Origin: CAUUCX01 sp041844835
GTDB lineage: Bacteria; Bacillota; Clostridia; Peptostreptococcales; Anaerovoracaceae
DNA length: 28,371 bases
Assembly: GCA_041844835.1 (NCBI GenBank)
Contig: JBGZBU010000017.1
Coordinates: 1-28,371 of the forward strand
Direction of reading: 5' to 3'
Shown here: positions 1-9,364 of the stretch, one piece after another
Layout of the letters: every line of letters begins with the position of its first letter
Position numbering within the stretch: the first letter of the stretch is position 1
The notes under the pieces: model-generated
What the model saw: only the letters and a program-made list of their open reading frames with translations
What the model was told of the DNA's origin: nothing
Database searches by the model: none
Position numbers and translations under genes: made by a program

Positions 1-2
1 TT

Positions 3-107
3 ATCGAGGGGACTCCCGCGAAGCTGCTTGAGCCGGGGAAGCTTGCAACCAGAGCTGAGGCAGGAAGGATGATATATACTTATATGGTTAAAGGCATGAT
101 GCGATGA
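3..107 (+). CDS. C-terminal end of an SLH-domain (S-layer homology) protein, truncated by the window edge
   Basis: Only the last 34 codons are visible, in a frame open from the window edge to TGA at 105-107. The residues around ATRAEAGRMIYTYM match the end of an S-layer homology repeat, whose typical ending is a TRAE motif followed by a hydrophobic helix. Such domains anchor secreted proteins to secondary cell-wall polymers, so this is probably the C-terminus of a surface protein with SLH repeats at its end. It lies on the plus strand, opposite to most of the window, and is followed by a terminator at 152-192. The rest of the protein is outside the window, so the overall function cannot be named. 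Confidence 0.6.
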   Translation: MEGTPAKLLEPGKLATRAEAGRMIYTYMVKGMMR

Positions 108-151
108 CGCATAGTTACAGAATTTCCAGGCGTATATTCCTTGGAAATGAG

Positions 152-192
152 CACCGAAAAAGCCGTTTTATTCGGCTTTTCGGTGTTTTTTA
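152..192 (+). terminator. Rho-independent terminator after the SLH gene
   Basis: CACCGAAAAAGCCG (152-165) pairs with CGGCTTTTCGGTG (173-185), with one unpaired A, and is followed by a run of T. It sits 45 bases after the stop codon of the partial SLH gene and reads on the plus strand. Confidence 0.85.
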
Positions 193-286
193 AGCTGTTT
201 GATTCGTTTGTTGAGAATTAAGACTTCGGATTAACAATATGAGTGTTTGTGTCACATATGTTTGACAACTATGTAACGATTTTTAT

Positions 287-325
287 CCGCTGCCGAAAAT
301 GCATCCATTTTACAGCGGTTTTTTT
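287..325 (+). terminator. Second plus-strand terminator, overlapping the 3' end of aroB
   Basis: CCGCTG (287-292) pairs with CAGCGG (313-318), and inside it AAAATG (296-301) pairs with CATTTT (306-311). Seven T follow at 319-325, so the polarity is plus strand. On the minus strand the hairpin is followed by ATAAAAAT, which is a poor U-tract. It looks like a backup terminator for plus-strand transcription entering the convergent aroB gene. Its 3' arm and T-tract encode the last codons of AroB on the other strand. Confidence 0.7.
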
Positions 326-1563
326 GCCGCGGAAAAATATTGCTGCAATCTGCTTATGTCAAATTCAACCAAATGACTCACACCTATGTCGGATAATATC
401 GGCAAGCTGATCATGCCGTCTCTGATTTTTTTGTCATGTAATGCGGCTTTGTACAGTTCCGATACGCCGTAGTCGCAATCCGTAGGAATCCCGACAGCTT
501 CCATGAGGGCTTCTACCTGCTTTATACGCTCCCCGGGCATGATGTCCTGAAGCCCGAGATGACATGCCGCTCTCAGCTCCATTGCCATTCCTGTAGCTAC
601 GGCAATTCCGTGCGGCACGGAAAAATTGCTGCACTTTTCTATGGCATGTCCCACGGTATGCCCGAAATTCAGCTTTTTGCGGATTCCTAAATCGCGTGTG
701 TCCACCGAAACATATTCGTTTTTTATCCTGAGAGCTTCATAAACTACATGTTCATACGCTGAAGTAATTGCCTCGAAAATTGCATTTTTATCAAATCTGC
801 AACTCATCGCTTCCGCTTCCGCATCTCCTTCGCGGAAAAAGATGTTTTTCAGAAAACCACCGTCGAGCAGGGCATATTTTATCAATTCGCCGACACCCGA
901 TAAAAATTCCGATGTGGGCAGACTTTTGAAATAATCCACATCACATAACATGAATTCAGGATTTGAAAACGTACCTATCAGATTTTTCCCCGACGGCAGA
1001 TTTATGCCCGTTTTCCCGCCGATCGCGGCGTCCACGGCAGCAAGGAGGGTCGTGGGCATATGAGCATATTTTATTCCCCTCATATAGGTGGATGCAGTGA
1101 ACCCCGTCAAATCTCCCACCGCTCCGCCGCCGAATCCCAAGAGCACATCGGTTTTTGAAAAATCATTATCCACCAGAAAATCCACGAGTTGACTGTATGT
1201 TTCGATGCTTTTCGCCTGATCGCCCGTCGGAGCTGAAAAACTGTAAGTCTTAAATCCCGCGGCTCTTAGCTCATCAATTGGAATTTCTCCGTAAAGCCCT
1301 GCTACATTTTCTCCTGTAACGATTGCCACCTTGAGCCTCTCCGACTCTCCGTCTTCCATGCACGTATCCGCTATAAGCGACGGGAGAAATGAAGAAATCC
1401 CGCTTCCTATGTATGCATTGTATGATGACGGATTGGTCTCAATAAAAGTATTGTCGGCACCGATGGTAACCATGCTGCACCGCGCCTGATCATCCCATTC
1501 TGATGCCGCGGCGCTTATCTGCTCGGCGATTCCCAATCTTTCATTGTAGTTTCTGCTATCCAT
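310..1563 (-). CDS. aroB: 3-dehydroquinate synthase
   Basis: AroB converts DAHP to 3-dehydroquinate, the second step of the shikimate pathway, using NAD and a divalent metal in the cytoplasm. The NAD-binding GGGAVGDLTGF motif (about 145-155), PTTLLAAVDAAIGGKTGIN (about 170-188) and GKNLIG (192-197) are all present. The metal ligands are visible as Glu226 (GVGE), His302 (NFGHTVGHAIE) and His318 (PHG). At 417 residues it is longer than the usual 350-370, with about 30 extra N-terminal residues. The long start is supported by GGGGGAAG seven bases upstream, whereas Met31 has no good ribosome-binding site. It is the last gene of the minus-strand cluster, 14 bases after the decarboxylase, and no other aro gene is nearby. 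Confidence 0.95.
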   Translation of the reverse strand: MDSRNYNERLGIAEQISAAASEWDDQARCSMVTIGADNTFIETNPSSYNAYIGSGISSFLPSLIADTCMEDGESERLKVAIVTGENVAGLYGEIPIDELRAAGFKTYSFSAPTGDQAKSIETYSQLVDFLVDNDFSKTDVLLGFGGGAVGDLTGFTASTYMRGIKYAHMPTTLLAAVDAAIGGKTGINLPSGKNLIGTFSNPEFMLCDVDYFKSLPTSEFLSGVGELIKYALLDGGFLKNIFFREGDAEAEAMSCRFDKNAIFEAITSAYEHVVYEALRIKNEYVSVDTRDLGIRKKLNFGHTVGHAIEKCSNFSVPHGIAVATGMAMELRAACHLGLQDIMPGERIKQVEALMEAVGIPTDCDYGVSELYKAALHDKKIRDGMISLPILSDIGVSHLVEFDISRLQQYFSAAKKPL

Positions 1564-1577
1564 GATAATACTTCCCC

Positions 1578-3140
1578 CTATACAATAAAACTATCCCTGT
1601 TTATGGTCTCGGATTTATGGTCTCCGGCTCCTTTCGCAAATACAAAGAGTCGATCATCTTTCATTCCGCTTACAGCCTTGCCCTCATCCATACATCCGCG
1701 GATCTCCGCTGTTTTTTGCTTTGTTATCAGCTCTCCCGGGCAGAGAATCGGGATGCCGGGAGGATACGGAATTATAAGCGACGCTGAAATCATTCCGACA
1801 GCTTCATCAAGTTTAAGCGAAAACTTTTCTCCTTTCGGAATGCGGAGCGCCGAATGCCGTATATCTCCATCTCCTCTGCCGCTTTCCATTTTCGCTGAAA
1901 CGTCGCGCGCGGCTCGGGTGAATTTAAGCTTTCCCGCAGACCTCATGTGTTCAAGCGCCGCCAACAGATTTTTGTAATCATCACGAGTATTTCCTATGCC
2001 CGTCATACACATCACTATATTCCCGGAATAAAATTCAGGAAATATTCCGAAATCGTTTTCGAGCACATTGCATAAACCTCGTCCCGAATCTGAAAGGATG
2101 TTAACTTTTGTGATATCAAGCAAACTTTGATTATCACCGGTTATAATGGCGAACTCATCGCGCTTCGTTTTTTCATAAATTTCGTAAAAATATTTCAAAT
2201 TATCCGCCCATCTCCGCATGAGCAGCTTTCCGTTTTTATGCAGCATATCCCGGCACATATCAAGCCCCGCCATCAACATATAAGACGGGCTCGTGGACTG
2301 CATCAGCTGCAAGCCGTATTCCAAATCTTCCGCGGGCACGCGCTCCGCATTCATTAGGTTGCATACCGCCGATTGTGTGAACGCCGCCAATGTTTTGTGC
2401 GTGCTGTTTATTACAATATCCGCCCCGCCGGCCTCGCCGGATGCGGGCATATTATTACGAGCGAAATCCGGGCAAAACCGCTCAAACATCGGGATATGCG
2501 CACCGTGCGCCTGATCGACTATCAAAATCGCCCCATATTCATGCGCTATCCCCGCAATCGCCGCAACATCACTGCACACCCCATAGTAATTAGGCGATGG
2601 GATAATAACTGCAGCTATTTTACCCGCTGAGGCCCCTTTTTTTTCCGCCCCTTTTCCGTAATGCTTTTCAAATATTTGTCTGATTGTCTCCGGTCGTATC
2701 TCCGCGCATATTCCCCATTCGGATTTTCGGGGCTCAGCCAAAAATACCTCCGCCCCCGACAAAGTAATTCCGTTAAAAACCGATTTATGGCTGTTGCGCG
2801 CGGCAATGACAAATTCGCCCGGGCACACCGCAGCGAGCACCGACGCAATTATCGCACCGCTGCTTCCATTAACTGAAAGATAGCTCGCCTCCGCCCCGTA
2901 AAGCTCCGCAAATCCGCGTTGCACGTCCGCTATTACGCCGCTTGCCGCAAAAAGGTTGTCCGCACCGCTTACCTCCGTGATATCCATAGCTACAAGTCCG
3001 TCAAGAATATCGCCGTAGCCAAACTCGCGAAAAATCGCATCTCCCTTGTGCCCCGGCATATGAAACGATGCGATTTCCCTATTACGATGGGCTGATAAAA
3101 ATTCGTGCAGTTTGTAAACGGCTTTCGTTTTATCGCTCAT
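1578..3140 (-). CDS. Orn/Lys/Arg decarboxylase family protein (SpeA/YaaO type)
   Basis: This is a PLP-dependent fold-type I decarboxylase of the Orn/Lys/Arg family, of the short form (520 residues, near Bacillus SpeA/YaaO) without the N-terminal wing domain. Visible motifs are SFHMPGHKG near the N-terminus, NGSSGA (91-96), SHKS (117-120), DQAHGAH (209-215) and NSTHKT with Lys249 as the likely Schiff-base lysine. A C-terminal OKR domain follows, with PGE near residue 460. The substrate (arginine, lysine or ornithine) cannot be told from sequence, so no symbol is given. The start has AGGTGA seven bases upstream. It lies 11 bases after serS and 14 before aroB, so co-transcription is likely. A polyamine or acid-stress role is inference. 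Confidence 0.88.
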   Translation of the reverse strand: MSDKTKAVYKLHEFLSAHRNREIASFHMPGHKGDAIFREFGYGDILDGLVAMDITEVSGADNLFAASGVIADVQRGFAELYGAEASYLSVNGSSGAIIASVLAAVCPGEFVIAARNSHKSVFNGITLSGAEVFLAEPRKSEWGICAEIRPETIRQIFEKHYGKGAEKKGASAGKIAAVIIPSPNYYGVCSDVAAIAGIAHEYGAILIVDQAHGAHIPMFERFCPDFARNNMPASGEAGGADIVINSTHKTLAAFTQSAVCNLMNAERVPAEDLEYGLQLMQSTSPSYMLMAGLDMCRDMLHKNGKLLMRRWADNLKYFYEIYEKTKRDEFAIITGDNQSLLDITKVNILSDSGRGLCNVLENDFGIFPEFYSGNIVMCMTGIGNTRDDYKNLLAALEHMRSAGKLKFTRAARDVSAKMESGRGDGDIRHSALRIPKGEKFSLKLDEAVGMISASLIIPYPPGIPILCPGELITKQKTAEIRGCMDEGKAVSGMKDDRLFVFAKGAGDHKSETINRDSFIV

Positions 3141-3151
3141 CCGTGATTCAC

Positions 3152-4423
3152 CTATTTTAAAACATCACAACCCAGATAAGGCCTTAAAACCTCAGGAACC
3201 GTCACGCTGCCGTCCGCCTGCTGGAAATTTTCAAGCACTGCCGCCGTAGCTCGTCCGGCAGCCACCCCTGATCCGTTCAAAGTATGCACGAACTGAGGTT
3301 TTTCTTTATCATTCGGTCTGAATCTTATATTTGCCCGCCTCGCCTGGAAATCTTCAAAATTACTGCATGAGGATATCTCAACATAACGACCGTAACTCGG
3401 CATCCACACTTCCAAATCATATGTTTTTGCGGAAGAAAATCCGAGATCCCCGCTTGAAAGCGCCACCACGCGATATGGCAAACCCAGTCTTTTGAGGACT
3501 TCCTCCGCCGCAGCTGTGAGCGATTCCAATTCCTTGTATGAGTCCTCCGGTTTTACAAACTTAACCAACTCCACCTTATTGAACTGATGCTGACGTATTA
3601 AACCTCTTGTGTCCTTGCCCGCGGACCCGGCCTCTTTCCTGAAACACGGCGTGTACGCCGTATAATATATCGGAAGATCACTCTCCATGAGCAGCTCATC
3701 CATGTGCAGATTGGTCACCGGAACTTCTGCCGTAGGGATTAGGAAAAAATCCTTCGCCGGCAAGTGAAACATGTCATCTTCAAATTTAGGCAGTTGCCCC
3801 GTTCCAGTCATTGCAGCTCTGTTCACCATAAAAGGCGGCATAATTTCAACAAATCCATGCTCAGCGGTGTGCAAATCGAGCATGAAATTAATGATCGCAC
3901 GTTCAAGTTTTGCCCCCAAGGCCTTATATACCGTAAAACGCGTTCCCGCAATTTTAGCAGCTCGTTCAAAGTCAAAGATATCAAGAGCCGCGCCTATATC
4001 CCAGTGTGCTTTCGGCTCAAATTCAAATTTCGGCGGCTCACCCCATTTTCTGATCTCCACATTATCCGAATCGTCCGTTCCCGACGGCACGTCACAGTGC
4101 GGCGTATTGGGTATTCCCAAAAGCAACTCTTCTATTTGCTCTTCCAGCGCATCGCTCTCCGCCGCCAATGCTTTCACTTCTTCTGAAAGTTTTTTCATTT
4201 CCGCCATCACATCGGATGTATCCTTGCCCTCTTTTTTCAGAAGCGGAATCAGTTTGGATTTTTTATTCTGTTCGCTGCGCATCGCCTCAACTTTTGCCAG
4301 AATCTCACGCTTGCGCATATCTATTTCAGGCAGCTCGGACAGACCGAAATCTCCATGTCCCCGTGATTCTACGGATTTTTTTACATCCTCAAAATCGGAT
4401 CTGATTCTTTTAATATCTAACAT
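3152..4423 (-). CDS. serS: Seryl-tRNA synthetase
   Basis: This class II synthetase charges tRNA-Ser. The N-terminal about 105 residues form the charged helical arm expected to bind the long variable arm of tRNA-Ser. The catalytic domain shows the TAE loop (231-233), motif 2 with FRKEAGSAGKDTRGL (261-275) and motif 3 with NGSGVAAGR (383-391). The length of 423 is normal. The start is fixed by GAGGAGGGG just upstream. No T-box leader is possible here because glnA ends only 24 bases upstream, so expression probably depends on the shared operon promoter. Confidence 0.97.
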   Translation of the reverse strand: MLDIKRIRSDFEDVKKSVESRGHGDFGLSELPEIDMRKREILAKVEAMRSEQNKKSKLIPLLKKEGKDTSDVMAEMKKLSEEVKALAAESDALEEQIEELLLGIPNTPHCDVPSGTDDSDNVEIRKWGEPPKFEFEPKAHWDIGAALDIFDFERAAKIAGTRFTVYKALGAKLERAIINFMLDLHTAEHGFVEIMPPFMVNRAAMTGTGQLPKFEDDMFHLPAKDFFLIPTAEVPVTNLHMDELLMESDLPIYYTAYTPCFRKEAGSAGKDTRGLIRQHQFNKVELVKFVKPEDSYKELESLTAAAEEVLKRLGLPYRVVALSSGDLGFSSAKTYDLEVWMPSYGRYVEISSCSNFEDFQARRANIRFRPNDKEKPQFVHTLNGSGVAAGRATAAVLENFQQADGSVTVPEVLRPYLGCDVLK

Positions 4424-4447
4424 CTGCCACCCCTCCTCGTGTTTTGT

Positions 4448-6352
4448 CTATAAAAGATTTTTTGTGTATGCCAGATAAAGATCCGCAAGTACACTCATCT
4501 TTTTCTCCATTTCAATTTGCAGATTTGAAGCAAGATTGTAATCTTCATTGTCAAGAGCCTCTTTCACCCGGGTGAGCAGCGATTTATTTTTCACGCTGTC
4601 CTGCCCGAGTTCAATTCTGAGCATCTTTATCTCATGCCATGTCAGACGGTCCAGATCCGTCCATGTGTCTTCTATATGCAGCGCTTTGCATCTGCGTACA
4701 TCGCTCATATTGCTCGGAATAATTCTGTTATGCAGTTCCATCGCCCACAAATCAAGCATTGCCTGCTTATATGATTGCAGCGTGCTTTCATCCATTACAT
4801 CATCACGCATAAACACCTTTACTTTATCGGGATATTTTTCAAATGCAAGCAGAGTCTCCCAAACGGTGGCGGGGACTTCTCCAAAGAGATGTTCCCGTTC
4901 CTCTTGCGTGTAGTCGTCAAAAATGTTTTTCTCGCTCCTGTATTCTCTGTCACGTTCAAGATAAAAATCATCATCACCATATGTTTTTGAAATTGAAGCG
5001 AGCAAATCGGCAGGCGTTTTTTGATTTATCAGCGCAGCCTCTATCCCGTCAAGCATCGCCATATATGATGCGGCTATAACAAGATATGTGTTGCTGCGCG
5101 GACACGGCGATCTCAGTTCAAAATGCGTAGCTTCAGGATTGCGCATATCCCGGATCAAACCCACTAAAACGGTTCTGTTGCGTGACGGATTTTCCACGCT
5201 GTGTCCCAGCGATGTCACTATGGATACCGGCGCTTCATATCCCGGCTTGAGCCGCTGCATCGCGTCATTTGAAGCATTGATAAACGGGCTTACCACTTCA
5301 TAGTTTTTCAACAGTCCCATCATGGCTCCAAATCCGATAGGCGAAAGAAAATCGGAGGATTTATCCGAATTAAAGAGGTTGACTTTTTTTCCGTTTTTCA
5401 ATACGGCAACCACGCCCATATGCGTGTGTTCTCCACTGCCTGCCACGCCTTCAATCGGTTTCGCAAGGAACGTAACATCCAATCCGAACATCCTGAATAT
5501 ATCCCTCACGATGTATCGGACTTGCGTCTCATTATCCGCCGCCTGCATCGCCCCTGAATATTTCCAATCTATTTCCAACTGCTCCATCACATGGTCGTAT
5601 CCGCCCGTGCTCACAAGTTTAGCCTTTATCCCGCCTACTTCCTTATGCCCCATCTCAACTTCAAAACCGTATCTGTCGAGAACTATCAATGATTTTTCAA
5701 GTGCGGTCCTAACCGGACCTACCGTGCGCTTCCAGTATTGTTCTTTCAACATCTGCGCTGTGTACAGCTGCTCTCTGTCGGCTCTGTCGTCCGGGGTTCT
5801 GACCCAAAATTCAAGTTCGGTGGCGGCTGTAAGCTCGATTTCCTCAATTTCGTCGGGATTATCTATTTCGACATAATCAAGCACATACGGATTTTCCTTG
5901 ATGAGGCGTTTCAAATTTTCCTGGAATGAGCGCACCGCATCACGCAATATCACGCGCGCACCGACTTCATTGTTATCGTTATGCACAAGAAATGATGGAA
6001 TCCTCAGCGTTCCTACAGGCAGCCCCTGATTGTCAAAATACTCGAGATTATAATCGACATACCAATTCACGGAAAGATCCGGAACGATATCGACTTTGGC
6101 GTTGTCTATGTCGGCTATGCGAGGCAATACCACACTCGAGCCGTCAGTTTGTACCCCGTGATCGAAAAAATTCTGCATATCGCGTATAAAAAGCTCGACA
6201 GGGATTTTTTCATCCGTTGTGCGCGCCCCCAGATCCGCTCCCGCAAATGATACAAATTTCACTTCGGAATGCTCGCGCAATATCTCTTCAATCCGCGCGG
6301 GAGAATGATCCTCCGGCGCGATATTAAACAACATTCTATCCAAATCCAACAT
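4448..6352 (-). CDS. glnA: Glutamine synthetase family protein, long clostridial form
   Basis: It probably ligates ammonia to glutamate using ATP. GSI-like features are present: TDGSS of the beta-grasp region (about 69-73), TAATELEFWV with metal-site glutamate (about 176-185), GHKEVGG (about 235-241), GVAGSGEHTHMGV in place of the usual NGSGMHxH (about 302-314), RLKPGYEAPV (about 367-376) and the FELRSP segment. About 180 residues follow the catalytic domain. The total of 634 far exceeds the roughly 440-470 of ordinary GSI, and the motifs do not look like GSIII. I take the start at 6352 because AAAGGAGAG lies 10 bases upstream. The longer frame from 6388 begins 6 bases after UPF0182 and has no Shine-Dalgarno. 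No adenylylation loop is evident. Glutamine synthesis is inferred from family. Confidence 0.85.
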   Translation of the reverse strand: MLDLDRMLFNIAPEDHSPARIEEILREHSEVKFVSFAGADLGARTTDEKIPVELFIRDMQNFFDHGVQTDGSSVVLPRIADIDNAKVDIVPDLSVNWYVDYNLEYFDNQGLPVGTLRIPSFLVHNDNNEVGARVILRDAVRSFQENLKRLIKENPYVLDYVEIDNPDEIEEIELTAATELEFWVRTPDDRADREQLYTAQMLKEQYWKRTVGPVRTALEKSLIVLDRYGFEVEMGHKEVGGIKAKLVSTGGYDHVMEQLEIDWKYSGAMQAADNETQVRYIVRDIFRMFGLDVTFLAKPIEGVAGSGEHTHMGVVAVLKNGKKVNLFNSDKSSDFLSPIGFGAMMGLLKNYEVVSPFINASNDAMQRLKPGYEAPVSIVTSLGHSVENPSRNRTVLVGLIRDMRNPEATHFELRSPCPRSNTYLVIAASYMAMLDGIEAALINQKTPADLLASISKTYGDDDFYLERDREYRSEKNIFDDYTQEEREHLFGEVPATVWETLLAFEKYPDKVKVFMRDDVMDESTLQSYKQAMLDLWAMELHNRIIPSNMSDVRRCKALHIEDTWTDLDRLTWHEIKMLRIELGQDSVKNKSLLTRVKEALDNEDYNLASNLQIEMEKKMSVLADLYLAYTKNLL

Positions 6353-6394
6353 TGAATAATTACTCTCCTTTTGCAAAAATGCTGTCATGCAACG

Positions 6395-9364
6395 CTATTT
6401 CAGCATTTCTATATATTTTTGAACCTCTCTCATCTTTTCGCCGTAACCTGCCCAATCTCCATTTCTCTGTGCCTGCTGCGCCGCATCAAAACTTTCCTGC
6501 AATTTTATTATTATTTCCGCCTGAGATATGCCCGATGCGGAATCCCCCGGCTCTTCGCCGCCTCCGTCTGTAGGCTTCTCAATTCCGGCTTTTTCCCCGA
6601 ACAGAGACTCAATTGCTTCCGCGAGAGTCGGTTCGTACGCGATTCTGTCGCCGTATGCCACGATTACCCTCTTGACCTCCGGTATGGAAGAATTCGTCGC
6701 CTCCAAATATACCGGCTCCACATAAAGCAACGAATCGTTTATCGGAATGACAAACATATTTCCGCGGTTATATTTCGAGCCGGAAGAATTCCACAATGAA
6801 AATTCCTTTGAAATCTCGGTCGACTGATCTATCTGCGCCTCTATTTGCATAGGCCCGTAAATTATCTTGCTCTTAGGCAATTGGTAAAGCACCAGTTCTC
6901 CATAATGCTCGCCGTCATTTCTTGCGATCATAAGCGCCGTCATATTTTTCTTATCCCGCGGTGTATATGGAATTGAGCTCACGAATTCGGCTTTATCCTC
7001 GCCCGGAAGTTTGAGAATATAATAGTTAGGCTTCATTTCCACTTCGTTTGTCCCGTAAATTTCCTTGGAAATATCCCACAGATCTTCTCCGAGATAGAAC
7101 ACCTTGACATCATTCATATGATAACGCTTGTATATTTCCGCCTGAATCGCAAACAGCGTGTGCGGATATCTTATATGCGCTTTCAAGCTGTCCGGCATTT
7201 CTTCAAAAGTCTTAAACAGTACGGGATATATTGCTTTCATGGTCGCCGCCATCGGATCATTTTCGTCGACTATGTAGAAATTCGTTGTTCCGTTGTAGGC
7301 GTCAACCACAACCTTGATGGAGTTTCTTATATAGTTCACCTGTCCGTCGCCGAAAGGCTCCGAATAAGGATAACGCGTGCTTGTCGTGTAAGCGTCAATT
7401 ATCCAATAGAGCTTCCCGTCAACCGCCACCATATACGGATCTTTTTCGTACTGGAGCATCGGCATTATTTTTCTCACACGCTTTTTAATATCCCTGTTGA
7501 GAATTATCTTGGAATCACCGGTGATATTGCTCGAAACGAACATTTTTACACTTCGTTCTCTGATTGAAAACATCAGGCGATTGAGCGGATTGAGCTTGAT
7601 TCCGGCGGTTCCTTCATATTTGCAATATTTATTGGTGTCGCCGTCGGGATAATCAAATTCATCTTCCTGTGTATTCACCAATATATAATTGTTTGTTTTT
7701 TCGCCAAAATAAATCTCCGGTCTTTCAAATTGGATCTCTTCCACCCTTGAAATAGGAGGGATCGAATCAATCTGCATTGCCGGCTGACCGCTTGCGGTCA
7801 CCTGATCTACGCGAGACAGCGTTATGCCGTAACCATGTGTGTACTTCAAATGCTGATTCAACCATTCGCTTCTGATGCGACTTTCATCTATTTCACGCGC
7901 CGACAGGAATGTCTGTGTGTACTCTCCGTTAATCATATAGCGATCAACGTCAACATCCTGGAAATCGTAATACTGCCTGATGCTCTGCGTCTGATTGTAG
8001 AATTTCTTGACGGGCTCATAGTCGTTGATACGAATATTGCTCATCGTCTCTTCATTTGCGGCTATATCCGCCGCCGTAAGATTGTCTATGGCTTTGAACG
8101 GCTTTTTCACGACGTCCGCAAGTCCGTAAGCCTGCTGAGTAAACTGAATGTTTCTTTTCAGATACTTGCTCTCTTTGTTAATTTCATCAGGAGAAACGAC
8201 CCAGTTTTGCACCACATAACCTACGCCGGTACCGACCGCGCCGAGAGCTACTATAAGCGCAGGAACGAGAAGCGCTTTTTTGAAATCACGCTTTTTAACT
8301 CCGAGCACAAATGTGACCGCTCCGATGAGCGATAAGGCTATCAAAATGCGATACACCCATAAGGTAATATTTACATCAGTAAATCCTGCACCGTAGAGCA
8401 CTCCTGTCCTTGAATACAGCAGATCGAACTGTCGCAGGAAAAAATTCACGCCTATCATTGCAAAAAGGAGCACCCCGAGAACGCATAGCTGTTTTGAGGC
8501 TATTTCCATGAGATTTTTGAAATTACTGTTTCCCATTTTACGACCGCCGCCGAAAGGCGCCCGAGGATTCATGCCGCCGCCAGAACCTCCTGTATGCCCC
8601 GGCTGTTTCGGTTTCATCCCGCCGAATATCGCCTCCGCAATCTTTTCAAACAGAGACCCTTGTCCGTTCGGGCTGCCGCCGAAAGCATTGAATCCATTTT
8701 TGAAAAATCCGCCGTTACCCGTGCCTTTATCTTCAGGATCTTCAAAAGTATCTTCAATTTCAATATCCGCATCCGAGGCAAAAGGTTCCGCAGCGCCGAT
8801 AATTTTCGGCGGACGCAGAGAAATCAAAACCGAGTGATAAAGTATGGTGATTATGGCAACGCCTATAAGCGCGCCTATTATGAGCACATTGAGCTGTTGT
8901 ATGAAACTGAGTTTGAAAATATAAAACGACACATCATTTTTGAACAGTGGATCCTTTATGTTAAAACTCGTCGAATGCGTGAATTGCAGGAAATCAAACC
9001 ATACGCGCGTTGCGATAAAAAATGCCATGACGCCCGCAAACAATATGCTGAATAACCAGGCGGGTCTGTTCAGCTTTTTATCCTCCGGCTCAAAATCCGA
9101 TTCTATTTTTTTGATATAATTGCGCTTCAATGCTCGCAGATAAATGTTCGACAGCAATAAAAGTATCACAAATAAAGGCACTCCGATTTCCACCTGTGTA
9201 ACAAGCTGTTTAAGAAAGACGCTGATATAGCCTACTTCCTTGAACCAAAGCAAATCTGTCATAAAATTAATCAGGGCAAAAAACAAGAGCGCCAATGCAA
9301 CCAGCACTATGATGATTATTTTAGCTTTTCCCTGTTTTTTCCCTTTTCCGGTATTCTTGCTCAA
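6395..9364 (-). CDS. UPF0182 family membrane protein (COG1615)
   Basis: The role of this family is unknown. Seven hydrophobic spans can be placed in the first 390 residues at about 15-35, 57-76, 101-120, 155-181, 290-309, 333-355 and 363-386. A large domain of about 600 residues follows, presumably outside the membrane, ending in a charged helix. The 989 residues are slightly longer than typical members. A Gly/Pro/Asn-rich segment at about 213-280, between spans 4 and 5, accounts for some of the excess. The start is TTG with AGGAGGG five or six bases upstream. It is the first gene of the tight set UPF0182-glnA-serS-decarboxylase-aroB and lies 89 bases after the PEPCK gene, with no convincing terminator or promoter between them. 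Confidence 0.93.
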   Translation of the reverse strand: MSKNTGKGKKQGKAKIIIIVLVALALLFFALINFMTDLLWFKEVGYISVFLKQLVTQVEIGVPLFVILLLLSNIYLRALKRNYIKKIESDFEPEDKKLNRPAWLFSILFAGVMAFFIATRVWFDFLQFTHSTSFNIKDPLFKNDVSFYIFKLSFIQQLNVLIIGALIGVAIITILYHSVLISLRPPKIIGAAEPFASDADIEIEDTFEDPEDKGTGNGGFFKNGFNAFGGSPNGQGSLFEKIAEAIFGGMKPKQPGHTGGSGGGMNPRAPFGGGRKMGNSNFKNLMEIASKQLCVLGVLLFAMIGVNFFLRQFDLLYSRTGVLYGAGFTDVNITLWVYRILIALSLIGAVTFVLGVKKRDFKKALLVPALIVALGAVGTGVGYVVQNWVVSPDEINKESKYLKRNIQFTQQAYGLADVVKKPFKAIDNLTAADIAANEETMSNIRINDYEPVKKFYNQTQSIRQYYDFQDVDVDRYMINGEYTQTFLSAREIDESRIRSEWLNQHLKYTHGYGITLSRVDQVTASGQPAMQIDSIPPISRVEEIQFERPEIYFGEKTNNYILVNTQEDEFDYPDGDTNKYCKYEGTAGIKLNPLNRLMFSIRERSVKMFVSSNITGDSKIILNRDIKKRVRKIMPMLQYEKDPYMVAVDGKLYWIIDAYTTSTRYPYSEPFGDGQVNYIRNSIKVVVDAYNGTTNFYIVDENDPMAATMKAIYPVLFKTFEEMPDSLKAHIRYPHTLFAIQAEIYKRYHMNDVKVFYLGEDLWDISKEIYGTNEVEMKPNYYILKLPGEDKAEFVSSIPYTPRDKKNMTALMIARNDGEHYGELVLYQLPKSKIIYGPMQIEAQIDQSTEISKEFSLWNSSGSKYNRGNMFVIPINDSLLYVEPVYLEATNSSIPEVKRVIVAYGDRIAYEPTLAEAIESLFGEKAGIEKPTDGGGEEPGDSASGISQAEIIIKLQESFDAAQQAQRNGDWAGYGEKMREVQKYIEMLK

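Noticed and set aside
122..148. TTTCCAGG...CCTTGGAAA inverted repeat before the first terminator
   Set aside because: The pairing is short and no T-tract follows, so it is probably chance or a minor extension of the terminator region.
262..290. TTGACA on the plus strand between the SLH gene and aroB
   Set aside because: No -10 follows at the right distance and no plus-strand gene lies downstream.
3771..4478. A 235-codon plus-strand frame across serS
   Set aside because: It is a Ser-rich shadow in antisense to a clearly identified synthetase.
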